Translations under genes and position numbers: made by a program
Shown here: in pieces, positions 20,301 through 26,311 of the stretch
How positions within the stretch are numbered: the stretch's first letter is position 1
Layout of the letters: each line of letters starts with the position of its first letter
Notes under the pieces: model-generated
Told to the model about the DNA's origin: nothing
The model's database searches: none
Seen by the model: the letters and a program-made list of their open reading frames with translations, nothing else
NCBI GenBank assembly: GCA_004194705.1
Contig: SADC01000266.1
Span: 62,001-126,000 of the forward strand
Direction of reading: 5' to 3'
Length of the DNA: 64,000 nucleotides
Source: Ditylenchus dipsaci
Lineage: Eukaryota > Nematoda > Chromadorea > Rhabditida > Anguinidae

Positions 20301-22875
20301 CAGCTTATCGATGTCGATGAAGCGGAGGAAGTCGAAATTGAGGAGCCACCGATTTCTTGGATGTTCAGCGTACCTTTCGAATTGTCCAACAGTATGTGGG
20401 GAAGTTGTTATTGCTATGTGTTTAAATAAGTGGTTGTTCTGAGTCTGCCACTTCAATAATGAGCTCGTTTTGCGAAACCTATACAACGCCCCCTTCACAA
20501 ACGTTAATAACATACCTCTATATAACGGCCTTCTATATAACGGCCCCCTCTATATAACGGCCTCCAAGGCCGGTCCCTAGGGGGCCGTTGTATAGAGATT
20601 TGACTGTACTACTAGTAATTCGTCAGGTTCGTACCCGCCTAGGGTCGACACTTTTGACCTGATCTTTTAAAGTTTCTTATCAATTAAAATTTGCTAATCT
20701 AAACTAAAATCGCAAGAGTTTTAATCCGGGCTTAACTTTTTTTTATCGCCGAAATGCTTTTTTGACAATTTCGACTAGAAAAATGTTTCGGCGACAAGAA
20801 AAAGTTTTGCCCTTTTAATTCTGCCGGTCATTTCTAAAATTTCAATAATTTTCCAAATAAAACTCGCGGCGGCTCTCCGTAGAATGCCACCCCCTTTTAT
20901 GGAAGGCCACCTCAAAAAACATGTAAAAATGGTTTTAAAAAATCGGTTCTATTCTGCAATCATAGTTGCACAGGCGCCGGCGCATCACCCCGGCACCGGC
21001 TCGGCGCCGCACAAACTTTAGCCTAGGGAGGAGCGGCACTCATTTTGTAAAAAAAAATTTTTTGCAGTAAGTATACATCCTACGAAAAATGTTCAATATT
21101 TTGCTCAAAACACAAATTATATTTACTTTCATAGCACTTTGATGTAATTTAGGTCGTTTATCAAGAGAATTTTACAAGTTTTTGAAAAAATACGTCAATT
21201 TTTATTGCCGGCGCCGGTTTGGCGCCGGAAATTTCAGCAAAATCAGGGCGGCGGCGCCGAAATTTTTTTTAAGTCAGTGCTGCGCGCCGGCGCTGGTTTT
21301 CGGTAGACCGGCGCCGGTGTCGGCCGGCGCCGAATTTTTCTTGCCGTGAAACTATGGCTGCAATATATAGAATCATTTCTGTAAAATATGTTTTTTGGTG
21401 TTCAATTTCATAAAAAACGGACCTTCAGCCACAGAAGCTCTGCCTATGCTTGAACAATGATGGATCTACTTTTTGAGCATTTGTACCATTGCTCTTGTTT
21501 CTTCGCATAGATAGTACCAGACCGAAGTCTATGCCTGGCACTTTCTCTATTTCCAGCAAAATTGGCCCGTTGGCCTTTTGAAGGGTAGCTAAAATCAAAA
21601 AATTATGTTTTTGATTTAACAAAACTTTTTTGTCAACTTACACAAGACAGGCACATCATATTCTACAGTCAACTGCACCACTCTGCCTGCTTTTCTGGAA
21701 TTTCAGTAGTGTCCAAACCACGGCTCAACAAGTTCTGGCCACTATTAGCGTGGTGTTGCACACATCACATTATTATGGCTAGTATTCGGTCACCAACTCT
21801 TAATCTGCCTTCTCTGAAAAATTGGAGATTGTGGTCAACTGCGAAAATACCGTTTTCACTCTATTAACCCTTCCCATAAGGTACAAATCGTGCCTTTTTT
21901 TAGGATTATTGGTTCGGCATGCCGTTTTCGGCATTTTTTATGCCAAAATGCCATTTTTATGCAAAGAAAATAGGGAACTCTTTACTTAGGTTTTACAAGG
22001 AAAATTTTTAAAGGGTATTCGCTACTGGGTCAATGACCTTATAATACTTTTTGAAAGTTAGGCAGAAAACTTAAAAAATCCAGATGACAGCGCATTAAAA
22101 AGATTGGCGAGAAAAAACTACGGTTGCCGCCTTTTCTCCGTGTAACGCACGGGCATACTCCCTTAATTTATTAAATTCTTAATTTTTTGAAACGACCGGT
22201 AAATTCGAATCCTTGCAAATTTTCGGACTAGACTCGCCAATGACATTCGGCTATAGGCGTTAAAAATTAAGGAAATGAAGTGCCGGACCCTTGGCTGAAA
22301 AAAATACTCGAGGGGGTGCCTTTATGTAAAAACTCAAGTGTGTTGCGGGCCAACTCTAAAGCTTTAACCAAGAACTAAAATCACCTGTGTGCCGGTCCTC
22401 CCGGCCTTATAGCTACAATTGTGATTTGTCTATTCTTGCGTTGGTCAGGCCCATAAGCACCACCTCTCAAAGTCAAGCCATATAAACTGGTGTTTTGGCT
22501 GTCCTGTTGGATAGTTATGCCTTTTCTCAACTACTCGGACTGCTACCATCACAACCCTCATCAAATTCATCCTCTAGCCCAATCTCAACACATCTTTGCA
22601 ATGTTGTGGCTGCAGGTGGTCGACGAAAGCAAGAAGCATTCAGGTCATACTCCACTGCTAGCTCCACACACGGACCTGCATTCCGCAAAAGCACCATGAC
22701 TAAAAATTTAAAATTTGCGGTAGCTGACCAAAATTCTGGGCGTATACTTACTCTGATGGTGGGTCAGCTCGGCCAGCTCAAAGCCATTGACAGAACAAAT
22801 TTCACCCACTTGCAGTCGATCGCTGCGTGAGCAATGAAACCTGGTCGAAGATAGGAGATGGTCGGCGGAATTGGT
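2121..22875 (-). CDS. GRIP: GRIP-family multi-PDZ scaffold gene (partial; PDZ1 second half to PDZ4)
   Basis: This is the whole-gene entry; exons are listed separately. The family (vertebrate GRIP1/2, insect Grip) is a cytoplasmic scaffold whose PDZ domains bind C-terminal tails of membrane proteins such as AMPA receptor subunits and ephrin-B. The call rests on order and on family-specific pieces outside the PDZ cores: RSD-LQVG-VNG then VELAVEYDL (PDZ1), GGAYGPD-RPGGPAHREGRLRVGDRI (PDZ2), GPILLEIEKVPG then CGAIHVGDQLLAIDG then RLEILPQ (PDZ3), and SGQICHAETMEV just before PDZ4, which resembles the GRIP1 linker as I remember it. Splice phases agree at PDZ1-PDZ1, PDZ1-PDZ2, PDZ2-PDZ2, PDZ2-PDZ3, and linker-PDZ4 junctions. 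At least six one-base frame breaks occur inside exons, so it is either a pseudogene or, more likely, a real gene in an error-containing assembly. PDZ5-7 would lie outside the window. No promoter was found. Confidence 0.9.
2825..2917. repeat. Short hairpin repeat (GGCAAGGGTTGGCC)
   Basis: A 93-nt inverted repeat with ends GGCAAGGGTTGGCCA and TGGCCAACCCTTGCC, in the GRIP intron before PDZ4. Related palindromes lie at about 60430-60520, where the core is GGCCAGTGTATGTTAGGACAG, and partial copies at about 44285 and 58815. Confidence 0.6.
3086..3168 (-). CDS. GRIP: GRIP exon: linker end with SGQICHAETMEV motif
   Basis: The minus strand reads SVTGRFVQNAVGSSIPSGQI and then CHAETME, splicing to GTC (Val) at the PDZ4 exon. 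The block SGQICHAETMEV resembles the stretch (AGQ/SGQ, V/IC, HTETTEV) that stands immediately before PDZ4 in vertebrate GRIP1, as I recall it, and nothing comparable precedes other PDZ domains I know. The donor is GAG|GTGGGC, a weak but usable site. The acceptor AATAATAG gives the right phase. This exon is what makes the family identification firm. Confidence 0.8.
3455..3760. mobile_element. Palindromic MITE with TACTCTCG ends
   Basis: TACTCTCGTTTA on the left is mirrored by TAAACGAGAGTA on the right. Inner arms at about 3530-3590 and 3668-3728 (GCAATCGAT-type with AAAAGCAGAAACGGCAT) pair closely. G/C runs flank the arms. Confidence 0.65.
3868..4110. mobile_element. Half of a pogo-like MITE
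   Basis: The sequence starts ACAGTCTACTCTCGATTTAA and contains GTTCGTTCCCGCCTAGGGTC-CGACAC and a TTTTGACAGTCTGG core. It matches one arm of the complete palindrome at 53417-53838. The opposite arm is not evident, so this is a truncated or solo-arm copy. Confidence 0.6.
4111..5185. other. Intron sequence without recognised features
   Basis: About 1.1 kb of AT-rich DNA with short open frames on both strands. None has splice signals, domain motifs or composition that persuades me it is coding. It lies between two GRIP exons, so intron is the simplest reading. Confidence 0.5.
5190..5535. mobile_element. MITE with CTCTCGATTTAGTGTA ends, carrying a nested MITE
   Basis: CCCTCTCGATTTAGTGTAG on the left is mirrored by CTACACTAAATCGAGAGTGG on the right. 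The centre is occupied by a separate element at 5249-5477. The outer ends resemble the GTACACTAAAGCG ends of the element at 58072-59166. Confidence 0.6.
5249..5477. mobile_element. mariner-type MITE, TA target site
   Basis: A 229-nt element with near-perfect ends CAGGGTGGGGCGAAAAA and TTTTTCGCCCCACCCTG, flanked on both sides by TA, nested in the MITE at 5190-5535. End sequence and TA duplication are those of Tc1/mariner elements. A sister type (CAGGGTGGCCAAAAAAAA) is at 47212-48047. Confidence 0.75.
5959..6214 (-). CDS. GRIP: GRIP linker exon, Ser/Asn/Arg-rich
   Basis: The exon lies between a TTTGCAG acceptor and a strong GTAAGTAT donor. It reads NSNTSSSCSPPEVQTRQPAR, TQAARKAVHRNHTSTMGNNS and SDTVVKVP, then after one indel SSPILPRNSRRPNLMSKSMT and NNPSWPLERFPLLSGPG. 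It ends in phase 1 (G), and the next exon begins GC, giving glycine, so the two are compatible. The region between PDZ3 and PDZ4 in vertebrate GRIP1 is also a Ser- and Arg-rich linker of this kind. There is no domain homology of its own; the assignment rests on phase and position. Confidence 0.65.
6326..6510. repeat. ATCCGCGGAT-rich transposon end
   Basis: GGTGGTAGTAA is followed by repeated (G)GATAAATCCGCGG and ATATCCGCGGATA motifs. The same motifs, ending in TTACTACCACC, occur reversed near 16288-16350, and partial copies lie at about 12165-12240 and 14610-14685. These look like ends of one transposon family. Whether 6.3 kb and 16.35 kb are two ends of one huge insertion or of separate copies cannot be settled here. 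Confidence 0.5.
6579..7009. mobile_element. 431-nt near-perfect palindrome
   Basis: The sequence AGGCCTCAAACACAATGAGG at the left is exactly mirrored at the right, and pairing continues with hardly a mismatch for about 210 nt to the centre at GAATTC (about 6792-6797). There is no open frame. It is a MITE of recent origin, or a recent inverted duplication, given the low arm divergence. Confidence 0.75.
7084..7681. mobile_element. hAT-type element with GCGATATGCGATA repeats
   Basis: Ends TAGAGATGCAGA and TCCGCATCTCTA are flanked by an exact 8 bp duplication, ATTAATCT, at 7076-7083 and 7682-7689. Both subterminal regions carry many copies of GATGCGATAT. There is no transposase, so it is non-autonomous. 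A related right end (TTGCATCTCTA) is seen at about 25830. Confidence 0.8.
7925..8035. repeat. GAGAGTG hairpin repeat
   Basis: GGCCTGTTCACATACTGA is followed by AGTGAGAGTGGGAGTGAGAG and then its reverse complement, ending GTGTTCACAATGC. Reverse-oriented copies are at 11862-11968 and 14312-14412. It looks like a short non-autonomous element rather than a plain microsatellite because the GTTCACA ends are conserved. Confidence 0.55.
8430..8910 (-). CDS. Possible linker exon, low complexity, frame-shifted
   Basis: The minus strand is open in shifting frames for about 450 nt: AGESSKFSLVVPAVVKSAKE, then ISDQPHAFQQSPSVAAPVNN, then FKNVEVQKSALAVSPKCDNQ, KPVVDPCSILKPADAKIPDG and finally VELQESLSSESLVPALSLYC. 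It contains near-repeats of a phrase like MLNPGFQECGSPEVRSS. The composition (Ser, Pro, Val, Ala) suits a disordered linker. Boundaries are uncertain: the upstream edge is the transposon target site at 8911-8918, and the downstream donor was not identified. It may be an exon of the GRIP gene or of an unrelated gene in its intron. Confidence 0.45.
8919..10095. mobile_element. Foldback element, arms of GGTCATTTGGTCCC repeats (8 bp duplication)
   Basis: The left arm (8926-9044) is a tandem array of GGTCATTTGGTCCC; the right arm (about 9994-10090) is the same array reversed. Exact target duplication ACGGCGAG lies at 8911-8918 and 10096-10103. The 950-nt centre contains a diverged tandem array (GGATCTGAACCATTGAGGGT-like, about 9660-9800), a tRNA-like B box on the minus strand (GGTTCGAATCC, about 9965-9975), and no transposase. 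The target site falls inside an open stretch of minus-strand coding sequence. Confidence 0.85.
10097..10174 (-). CDS. Linker exon, upstream fragment, interrupted by a transposon
   Basis: After an AAATTAG acceptor the minus strand reads DDLDEPAFTASIEFGVKPIP then VQRLAV, open up to the transposon at 8919-10095. If the insertion and one copy of its 8 bp target duplication are removed, the frame continues as PGRPSPQFALPL before a stop, and neighbouring frames continue into the long open stretch at 8.4-8.9 kb. This implies a coding exon split by a mobile element. Placing it in GRIP is an inference from strand and position; no PDZ homology is visible. Confidence 0.45.
10226..10412 (-). CDS. Two possible micro-exons of the GRIP linker
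   Basis: Two short candidates lie on the minus strand. The first, 10378-10412, has acceptor GGTTTAG and donor AAG|GTTAGT and reads MSSCSSSPSNK. The second, 10226-10270, has acceptor TATTCAG and donor CTT|GTGAGT and reads LLLSSGINPDQYSKL (15 codons). Both have good splice signals and serine-rich content suitable for a disordered linker, but neither is a recognised family motif. The first lies in the repeated 2.45 kb segment, so it occurs a second time at about 12832-12866, where the sequence has lost bases. Assignment to GRIP is by position only. Confidence 0.4.
11374..11486. repeat. UUCG-capped hairpin, copy 1
   Basis: GTCTAAGGTAAGTGTGTGCG pairs with CGCACACCCACATACCTTAGAC, and the centre is GCGCCCCC-TTCG-GGGGGTGC. 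If transcribed, the loop would be a C(UUCG)G tetraloop, one of the most stable known. The outer flanks contain TTCTCGGAATCAT on the left and CACTCGAAAGTGACTCTGGATGCAT on the right, which are conserved among copies. Confidence 0.7.
12404..12709. repeat. CCAAGTGG-family palindrome, copy 1
   Basis: Ends carry the self-complementary CCAAGTGGTCGTCCACTTGG motif (here with a base missing) followed by GATCAAAATTTTTT. The inside is a long inverted pair around GGTGAAATCAATTATTG. Copies: 14845-15155, 15313-15624, 39170-39459, and a single end near 39619-39640. Confidence 0.6.
12764..15202. repeat. 2.45 kb tandem duplication, copy 2
   Basis: See copy 1. This copy runs on into the centre of the element at 14688-16276, so copy 2 has the genuine right-hand continuation, and the break lies inside that element. 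Pairs of positions for checking: micro-exon 10378-10412 / about 12832-12866; hairpin 11374-11486 / 13823-13935. Confidence 0.85.
13823..13935. repeat. UUCG-capped hairpin, copy 2
   Basis: Same structure as 11374-11486, in the second copy of the tandem duplication, so not an independent insertion. Centre GCGCCCCC-TTCG-GGGGGTGC intact. Confidence 0.7.
14688..16276. mobile_element. Foldback element with one greatly expanded GTGGATCAATTCG arm
   Basis: The left end has only three units (CGAATTGATCCACA, 14695-14741), while the right end (about 15731-16268) has over thirty units of GTGTGGATCAATTC or GTGGATCAATTCGAT. Target duplication CCGATTATCCG (at least 9 bp) lies at 14677-14687 and 16277-16287. 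Next to the arrays, AAGCATTTCGTGTC on the right mirrors GACACGAAATGCTT on the left. The centre holds palindromes of the CCAAGTGG family. Open frames of 186-238 codons in all three plus frames across the array are a by-product of a stop-free repeat. Confidence 0.8.
15313..15624. repeat. CCAAGTGG-family palindrome, copy 3
   Basis: Complete copy in the centre of the element 14688-16276; ends CCAAGTGATCATCCACTTG and CCAAGTGGACGACCACTTGG. Immediately beside copy 2 (14845-15155), which is in the opposite sense, so the two together form a larger inverted structure. Confidence 0.6.
16753..16923 (-). CDS. GRIP: GRIP exon: last strand of PDZ3 and start of linker
   Basis: The exon opens with FAEANVCC in one frame and then reads RLEILPQVQRINCEELDSRQ and VKINRAAEQLLYSKH in the next, with one indel between. 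The sequence LEILP followed by a basic, non-PDZ segment is the characteristic end of PDZ3 in GRIP1 (LEILPHHQ). The remainder (STIVALPNGATSPG) is low-complexity linker. I take the donor as CAG|GTTCAA at 16751-16752; this site is only fair, so the 3' end of the exon is uncertain. Confidence 0.82.
17238..17770. repeat. Minisatellite, GGTACCCAGGTAGTGGTACC type
   Basis: More than twenty irregular units of about 18-26 nt built on (G)GTACCCAGGTAGTG or GTACTCAGGTGG. A few further units lie at 17895-17940. Similar single units (CTGGGTACCACTACCTG) lie reversed at about 33688 and at 15285 and 39475, so this may be an arm of yet another array-ended element. Located in a GRIP intron. Confidence 0.75.
17945..18330. 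other. Intron stretch with no recognised features
   Basis: About 390 nt of AT-rich sequence before the PDZ3 exon. It has no open frame of interest and no clear inverted repeats. Confidence 0.5.
18335..18427 (-). CDS. GRIP: GRIP exon: second half of PDZ3
   Basis: A fully open 93-nt exon between a TTGTAG acceptor and a GTATGT donor. It encodes CGAIHVGDQLLAIDGITLEF followed by NLGEVYQLL: the conserved GD turn, the IDG loop and helix B of a PDZ domain. The match to the vertebrate third PDZ (CGALHVGD-LSIDG) is the strongest single-exon match in the gene. It is separated from the previous exon by 3 kb of intron that includes a 1.6 kb transposon at 19009-20606 and a GGCGCC-rich MITE near 20.9-21.4 kb. 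Confidence 0.9.
19009..20606. mobile_element. pogo-like element, TA target site
   Basis: Ends CAGTCAAACTCTATATAACG and CGTTGTATAGAGATTTGACTG are mirrored and flanked by TA on both sides; the subterminal GGCCCCCTGGGACC/GGTCCCTAGGGGGCC also matches. The plus strand inside has fragments such as EENKAARSLDALLDAWTE (about 19172-19227) and NGDQLIDVDEAEEVEIEEPP (about 20291-20350), which may be remnants of a pogo-type transposase, but I cannot show the catalytic triad. A SINE copy is inside at about 19905-20070. Confidence 0.7.
19905..20070 (-). mobile_element. tRNA-derived SINE, copy 1
   Basis: On the minus strand a B box (GGTTCAAATCC, about 20038-20048) is followed by a body with TTTATTTACAAGTTGGTGTC, AAAATGATC and CTCTTGGCTATCCAA. 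The same order of blocks occurs at 61985-62130. A and B boxes are the internal RNA polymerase III promoter of tRNA-derived SINEs; the A box is not convincing here. Confidence 0.55.
20944..21374. mobile_element. GGCGCCGG-rich MITE
   Basis: Many GGCGCCGG/CCGGCGCC units lie just inside a weak inverted pair (TTCTGCAATCATAGTT on the left, AACTATGGCTGCAATATATAGAA on the right). It stands out as a GC-rich island in AT-rich intron. Boundaries are approximate. Confidence 0.5.
21423..21588 (-). CDS. GRIP: GRIP exon: first half of PDZ3
   Basis: The exon reads TLQKANGPILLEIEKVPG and then IDFGLVLSMRRNKSN, followed after a frame change near 21460 by SIGRASVAE. Family PDZ3 has the same arrangement: a GPLLVEV strand, KTPG, then a GLAL loop and an SIAD(R)CG turn. 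The donor is AAG|GTCCGT at 21421-21422. One further A in the final GAA run would give GAA AG, which with the next exon makes the expected arginine before CGA. As written, the junction is one base out of frame. Confidence 0.85.
21642..21813 (-). CDS. GRIP: GRIP exon: second half of PDZ2
   Basis: After a TTTTTCAG acceptor the exon reads REGRLRVGDRILAI, then NVMCATPR in a shifted frame, and closes with GRVVQLTVEYDVPVL, the final PDZ strand and the start of the next spacer. At least two indels separate these pieces. The donor is GT|GTAAGT at 21640-21641. The exon ends in phase 1 and the next one supplies CT, giving a serine and an open frame. The VEYDV ending is typical of the GRIP PDZ1-3 cluster. 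Confidence 0.83.
22385..22699 (-). CDS. GRIP: GRIP exon: end of PDZ1, spacer and first half of PDZ2
   Basis: The exon begins with IMVLLRNAGPCVELAVEYDL, the last helix and strand of PDZ1, and then has a short spacer with TTLQRCVEIGLEDEF that fits the first strand of PDZ2. After two frame changes (near 22540 and 22495) it reads SLYGLTLRGGAYGPD and QITIVAIRPGGPAHR, the carboxylate-binding loop and following strands of PDZ2. The donor is AG|GTGATT at 22383-22384. The exon ends in phase 2, and joins the next exon as an arginine codon. The reading-frame breaks are the main reason for doubt that this assembly is correct here. Confidence 0.85.
22752..22875 (-). CDS. GRIP: GRIP exon: PDZ1 second half
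   Basis: The exon runs from an acceptor (TTTTCAG) at 22876-22878 to a near-perfect donor (GTAAGTAT) at 22744-22751. It encodes PIPPTISYLRPGFIAH and, in a second frame, RSDRLQVGEICSVNGFELAE. The frame changes at CTCACGCAG, where one extra C would join the two. Family PDZ1 has the same order: NLRQGG, then ARSD-L-VGD, then VNG. It ends in phase 1 (CAG A) and joins the next exon (TC ATG) to give an isoleucine, as expected. The first half of PDZ1 should lie upstream; I did not find it between 22.9 and 24.8 kb. Confidence 0.85.
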
Positions 22876-23139
22876 CTGAAAATTCGATTTTGTTGATGTG
22901 ATAAAAAAATTGGTCTGGATAGGAATTTGATTCTTTTTGATAAACAGTCAGTGTTTTTTAAAAATCAAGGTCAAGTAAAACTTGACTTTATAAAGTCAAG
23001 GTAATTTTTCTCGATTTTTCGTAAAGAAACAGGTCTGAATTTTTTACCCTATCACCTGAAGTCAAGATTGTGCTGAACAAAACCTACTTTCATAATTTCG
23101 ATAATAAATTTTGAGATAAGATATACCCTAAGGGCAGCA

Positions 23140-23245
23140 TCGAATTCATCGACACTAAATTCATCGAATTCATCGACACTAAATTCATCGAATTTCATCG
23201 ACATTTATTTTTTGCGTTGGTTGCGAGTTCTAATCCTGGTGGTAG
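23140..23245 (+). repeat. Short CATCGAATTCATCGACACTA array with adjacent B box
   Basis: Three to four units of AAATTCATCGAATTCATCGA occupy 23148-23206, followed by GCGAGTTCTAATCCTGG at about 23225, similar to a tRNA B box. The unit is of the same style as arrays in the foldback elements, but no inverted partner was found in the window. Confidence 0.45.
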
Positions 23246-23249
23246 CAGA

Positions 23250-24800
23250 CATCATTTTTCTTGAACTAACAGTCATAAACTAGTTTTTTATAGACCATTA
23301 AACCTCAGATTGGGCAGGGGAGCCCCGTCGTACCGCCCCTAATTAGGTATCGACCTTCAGAATCCAAAATTTTATTTAGCTGAAAGTAATGGTAAGGTTT
23401 AGTAATGGTAAATTTAAGGTTTACTAAAGGGGGAGAAACTTTTTAAGAAAAACCGATTGAGGGATCAGATTTCGGTTCCGATGGGCTTAATCGCCCACAA
23501 CTCCACCCTGAACCATGAAAACCACCAAAACCTGTAATTCTGAGCGATTTGGCCCATCGGACCCGAAATATGATCGCTCAATCGATTAATCTTAAAAAGT
23601 ATTCAAATATCCTGAAAGTGATACATGTCAAATAATCGTTTAAATTCTGGTGTGTGTACGATTTGCCTCATTAACTAACTTTTTGTCACCCATGTTTTTT
23701 CAAAATGTTATTTCTCTATCTTGCTTCCATTCAACGAGCTTTCTGAATCTGAAAATTCAGAAGGCTTATCGAAAAGACCGTAACATTTGAAAAACTGAGT
23801 ACCACCTTTTGAAAAGGCGGTATAGACTGTTTTGAATTTTCACAGCCTTTTGAAAAGGCGGTCAAGCTGTTTTTGTTTGGACAATACAGTAGCGGACAAA
23901 AAAACGGACAAGCTTTTGAAATTTATAAAAGCAGTAATTTAAGGCGAATAGCTGTTCCTGGACGTTGTTCTCATACATTTTGAAGAGCAACTCATTGGCT
24001 TCATTTTTAGTGCAAATAACCACATTTTGCTCTGCCGCGAAAAAAAAATGTGATTTGATCGGACATCACTTTTTGGCCGGACAAAAAAATCCGGACAATT
24101 GCTAAATAAAGACAAAAATTTAAAAATACTTTTAGCATATGCTTTTCTGGTTTTATTTGTAAGCCTGTTCCTTAGCTACAATTTGGTAAGTCAAACTTAA
24201 GAACAAACAAAGAATTTTTGGAAAGTGTGAAGATTGGCAAATGTGTATATTCGAAAAATGCATTTCTAAAATGGTATTTGTCTCGAAATGCCAATTGGAA
24301 AACGGTAGAATTCGCAAAAAAAAGTATCTGAAAAGTAGAATTCGCAAAAAAAAACTATTTCAAATAGTAGAATTCGCGAAAAATCCATTTGAATTTTTTA
24401 TTAGGAAGTCTTGTATTTTCGGCGGTAGGCGGAAAAGCCACTTTTGGCTTTTTCGCTTTTTTTATATGGTTACCATACATTTACTTCACGGTTGACCTTT
24501 GACAATTTTAAATCTTGAGAAACATCTAGGACAGTCAAAGTTCACTTTGCAAAACTAACCATGTCGCGGACTTGCCAGGCTTTTTTGTGAATGATAAGGC
24601 GTCGCACCACAAAAGATGCACAACATATGAAATAACATATTGACCACCACTGAGCTTTCTTTTTTCATCTCGAAATTTTGAAAATTCCAAAACGATCTCG
24701 ATCTTGTAAGCATGTAAAGATGAATTTTTTCAGCACTAGATTCATTTCAGAAGACACATACACTCATTACAGAAAAGAGTCTATACATGATAGACTGTAA
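23250..24800. other. Intergenic or 5' intron sequence
   Basis: A palindrome-like pair lies at about 23460-23600 (TTAAGAAAAACCGATTGAGG and its mirror), and (T)AGAATTCGCAAAAAAAA is repeated at 24308-24380. I searched here for the first half of PDZ1 and did not find it. Confidence 0.45.
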
Positions 24801-24810
24801 TCTTGTTCAC

Positions 24811-25211
24811 TTTCTGGCCATCTTCAGCGGGCAACGATTTGAGGCGTTTCTGTCATCGTGTCATCCAACATCTCTGGCGTCTTGCATTCAGTCAGCCCAG
24901 CGGTATCTGCAAAACAAGAGGACAATCAACAAGAACTTAGCAACAAGCAAATACCTTAGCAGCAGCGGCAGAAGCACTGGTTCTGGCGTTTTGCGACCGG
25001 CGAGAGTAGAGCTAGCGTAGACACCTTTTCTTCTTGGACGGTCAGTCCAGCATCTTCCTTGACAGCCACATTCTGAGCCAAAACCATAAAATAAAAACCG
25101 GGACCAAATAATGAAAAACAAACCTTGGCCAAGGCGAGACAGCGATAGCAGCAACGACAAGCAGCACCAGAAAGCAACATCTTTGTTGATGATCAGAGCA
25201 GAAGAGGGAAA
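24811..25211 (-). CDS. Three possible exons upstream of GRIP
   Basis: Three spliced-looking pieces occur in a row on the minus strand. The first, 25124-25211, has acceptor CTCAG, donor AAG|GTTTGT, and reads MLLSGAACRCCYRCLALAK. The second, 24955-25072, has acceptor CTCAG, donor AAG|GTATTT, and reads NVAVKEDAGLTVQEEKVSTL (in frame with the first). The third, 24811-24906, has acceptor TTGCAG, donor AAA|GTGAAC, and reads TAGLTECKTPEMLDDTMTET then KSLPAEDGQK after one indel. The introns are 48-51 nt. The N-terminus of GRIP1 also begins with a Cys-rich segment, but this similarity is weak. They could equally be the 3' end of another gene. Confidence 0.35.
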
Positions 25212-25971
25212 CTGAGGAGCAACAGGCAAAGCAACCGAACTTGCAGCGAATTATTCTTGTAACTTGCATATTTGCTCTTTATATAACTCAAAACATTTTA
25301 AAAAAATTATATTTCAGGCCAGTCAGGTGGATATCACCTTACCTGAGGTTACCCACCCCAGATTTATTCACCTCAAATGATTGTTGCCAAAACTGCAATA
25401 TCTGCAGTGATGTTTCGCACAAACAAAGTAATTACGAAAAAAATTTATAAAAAATATAATACTATATAGTTGGCCAGATAGTTTGTCTTGTCTTGCCCCA
25501 ACTTGACTGAAAATCTTGTCTTGGATCTTGCTTTGTCATTTTCTAGGAATCTTGGTCTTGGTCTTGGTTATGTCAATCTTGTATGCAAAATTTACAAAAC
25601 ACCCGACTACCCATTTTATCGTTTTAGGGCCCATAGCATACTTGAATTCTGTTTTTGGGCTTCATACAAGATTAAAAAATGGCGGGAAAGACAATTCCGT
25701 GCCGCCCGCCGTCCCGAAATCCCGCTCTGAACATTTTTCAACAGATATCCTGTCCCGGGGTGTCCCGTCTGGGAAAAGGATTATACAGAATTTCGTCCCG
25801 TGTCGTCGCCGAAAATGTCGAACTTGCATCTCTAATAAAACACACGTCAAACAATATAAAAAAGCACATGATCAAAAAACAGGGAAACATAGTCGTAAAA
25901 ATATAAAACACCAGCCACAAGTTGCCTATAAAAATGGTCACCTGTTAAAAAACTTCAAAATTGTCTAAACA

Positions 25972-26158
25972 GTGAAACTTTCGATTTAAAGAACCCTCGA
26001 TTTAAACGAAAACTCTGAATTATCGAACTTTTTCAACGCCTTTTCTGCCAGTGATTAAATTAAATACTAAAATTTACTCTTGATATAACCAAACTCTCGG
26101 TTTAACGAACATTTTTCCGGTCCCCAAGGTCGTTAAATCATCCGAGAGTGCCTGTATA
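25972..26158. mobile_element. Short MITE with CTCGATTTAA-type ends
   Basis: CAGTGAAACTTTCGATTTAA on the left is roughly mirrored by GTTAAATCATCCGAGAGTGCCTG on the right. It belongs to the broad group of CAGTC/CAGTG elements with CTCGATTTAA in the ends (53417, 58072, 19009). Degenerate. Confidence 0.45.
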
Positions 26159-26311
26159 AATTCTTGTTTTTATCCAAGATCTCGGGCCAAGATCTTGGCT
26201 GACCGTTCTTCAAAAATCTTGCTCTTTGGTCTCGGTCAAAATTTCAGCTAAAAATCTTGTCTTGGAATCTTGCTTGGCCCACTTTCTGTCTCTAAAAAAA
26301 TCCATTTTCGA

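Noticed and set aside
22490..22830. Plus-strand open frames of 69-111 codons
   Set aside because: They are the opposite strand of the PDZ1/PDZ2 exons, which have family matches, splice signals and matching phases.
25675..25840. Second hAT element from CCCGTC/GGGACG motifs
   Set aside because: A right end like TTGCATCTCTA is present, but no matching left end or target duplication could be found.
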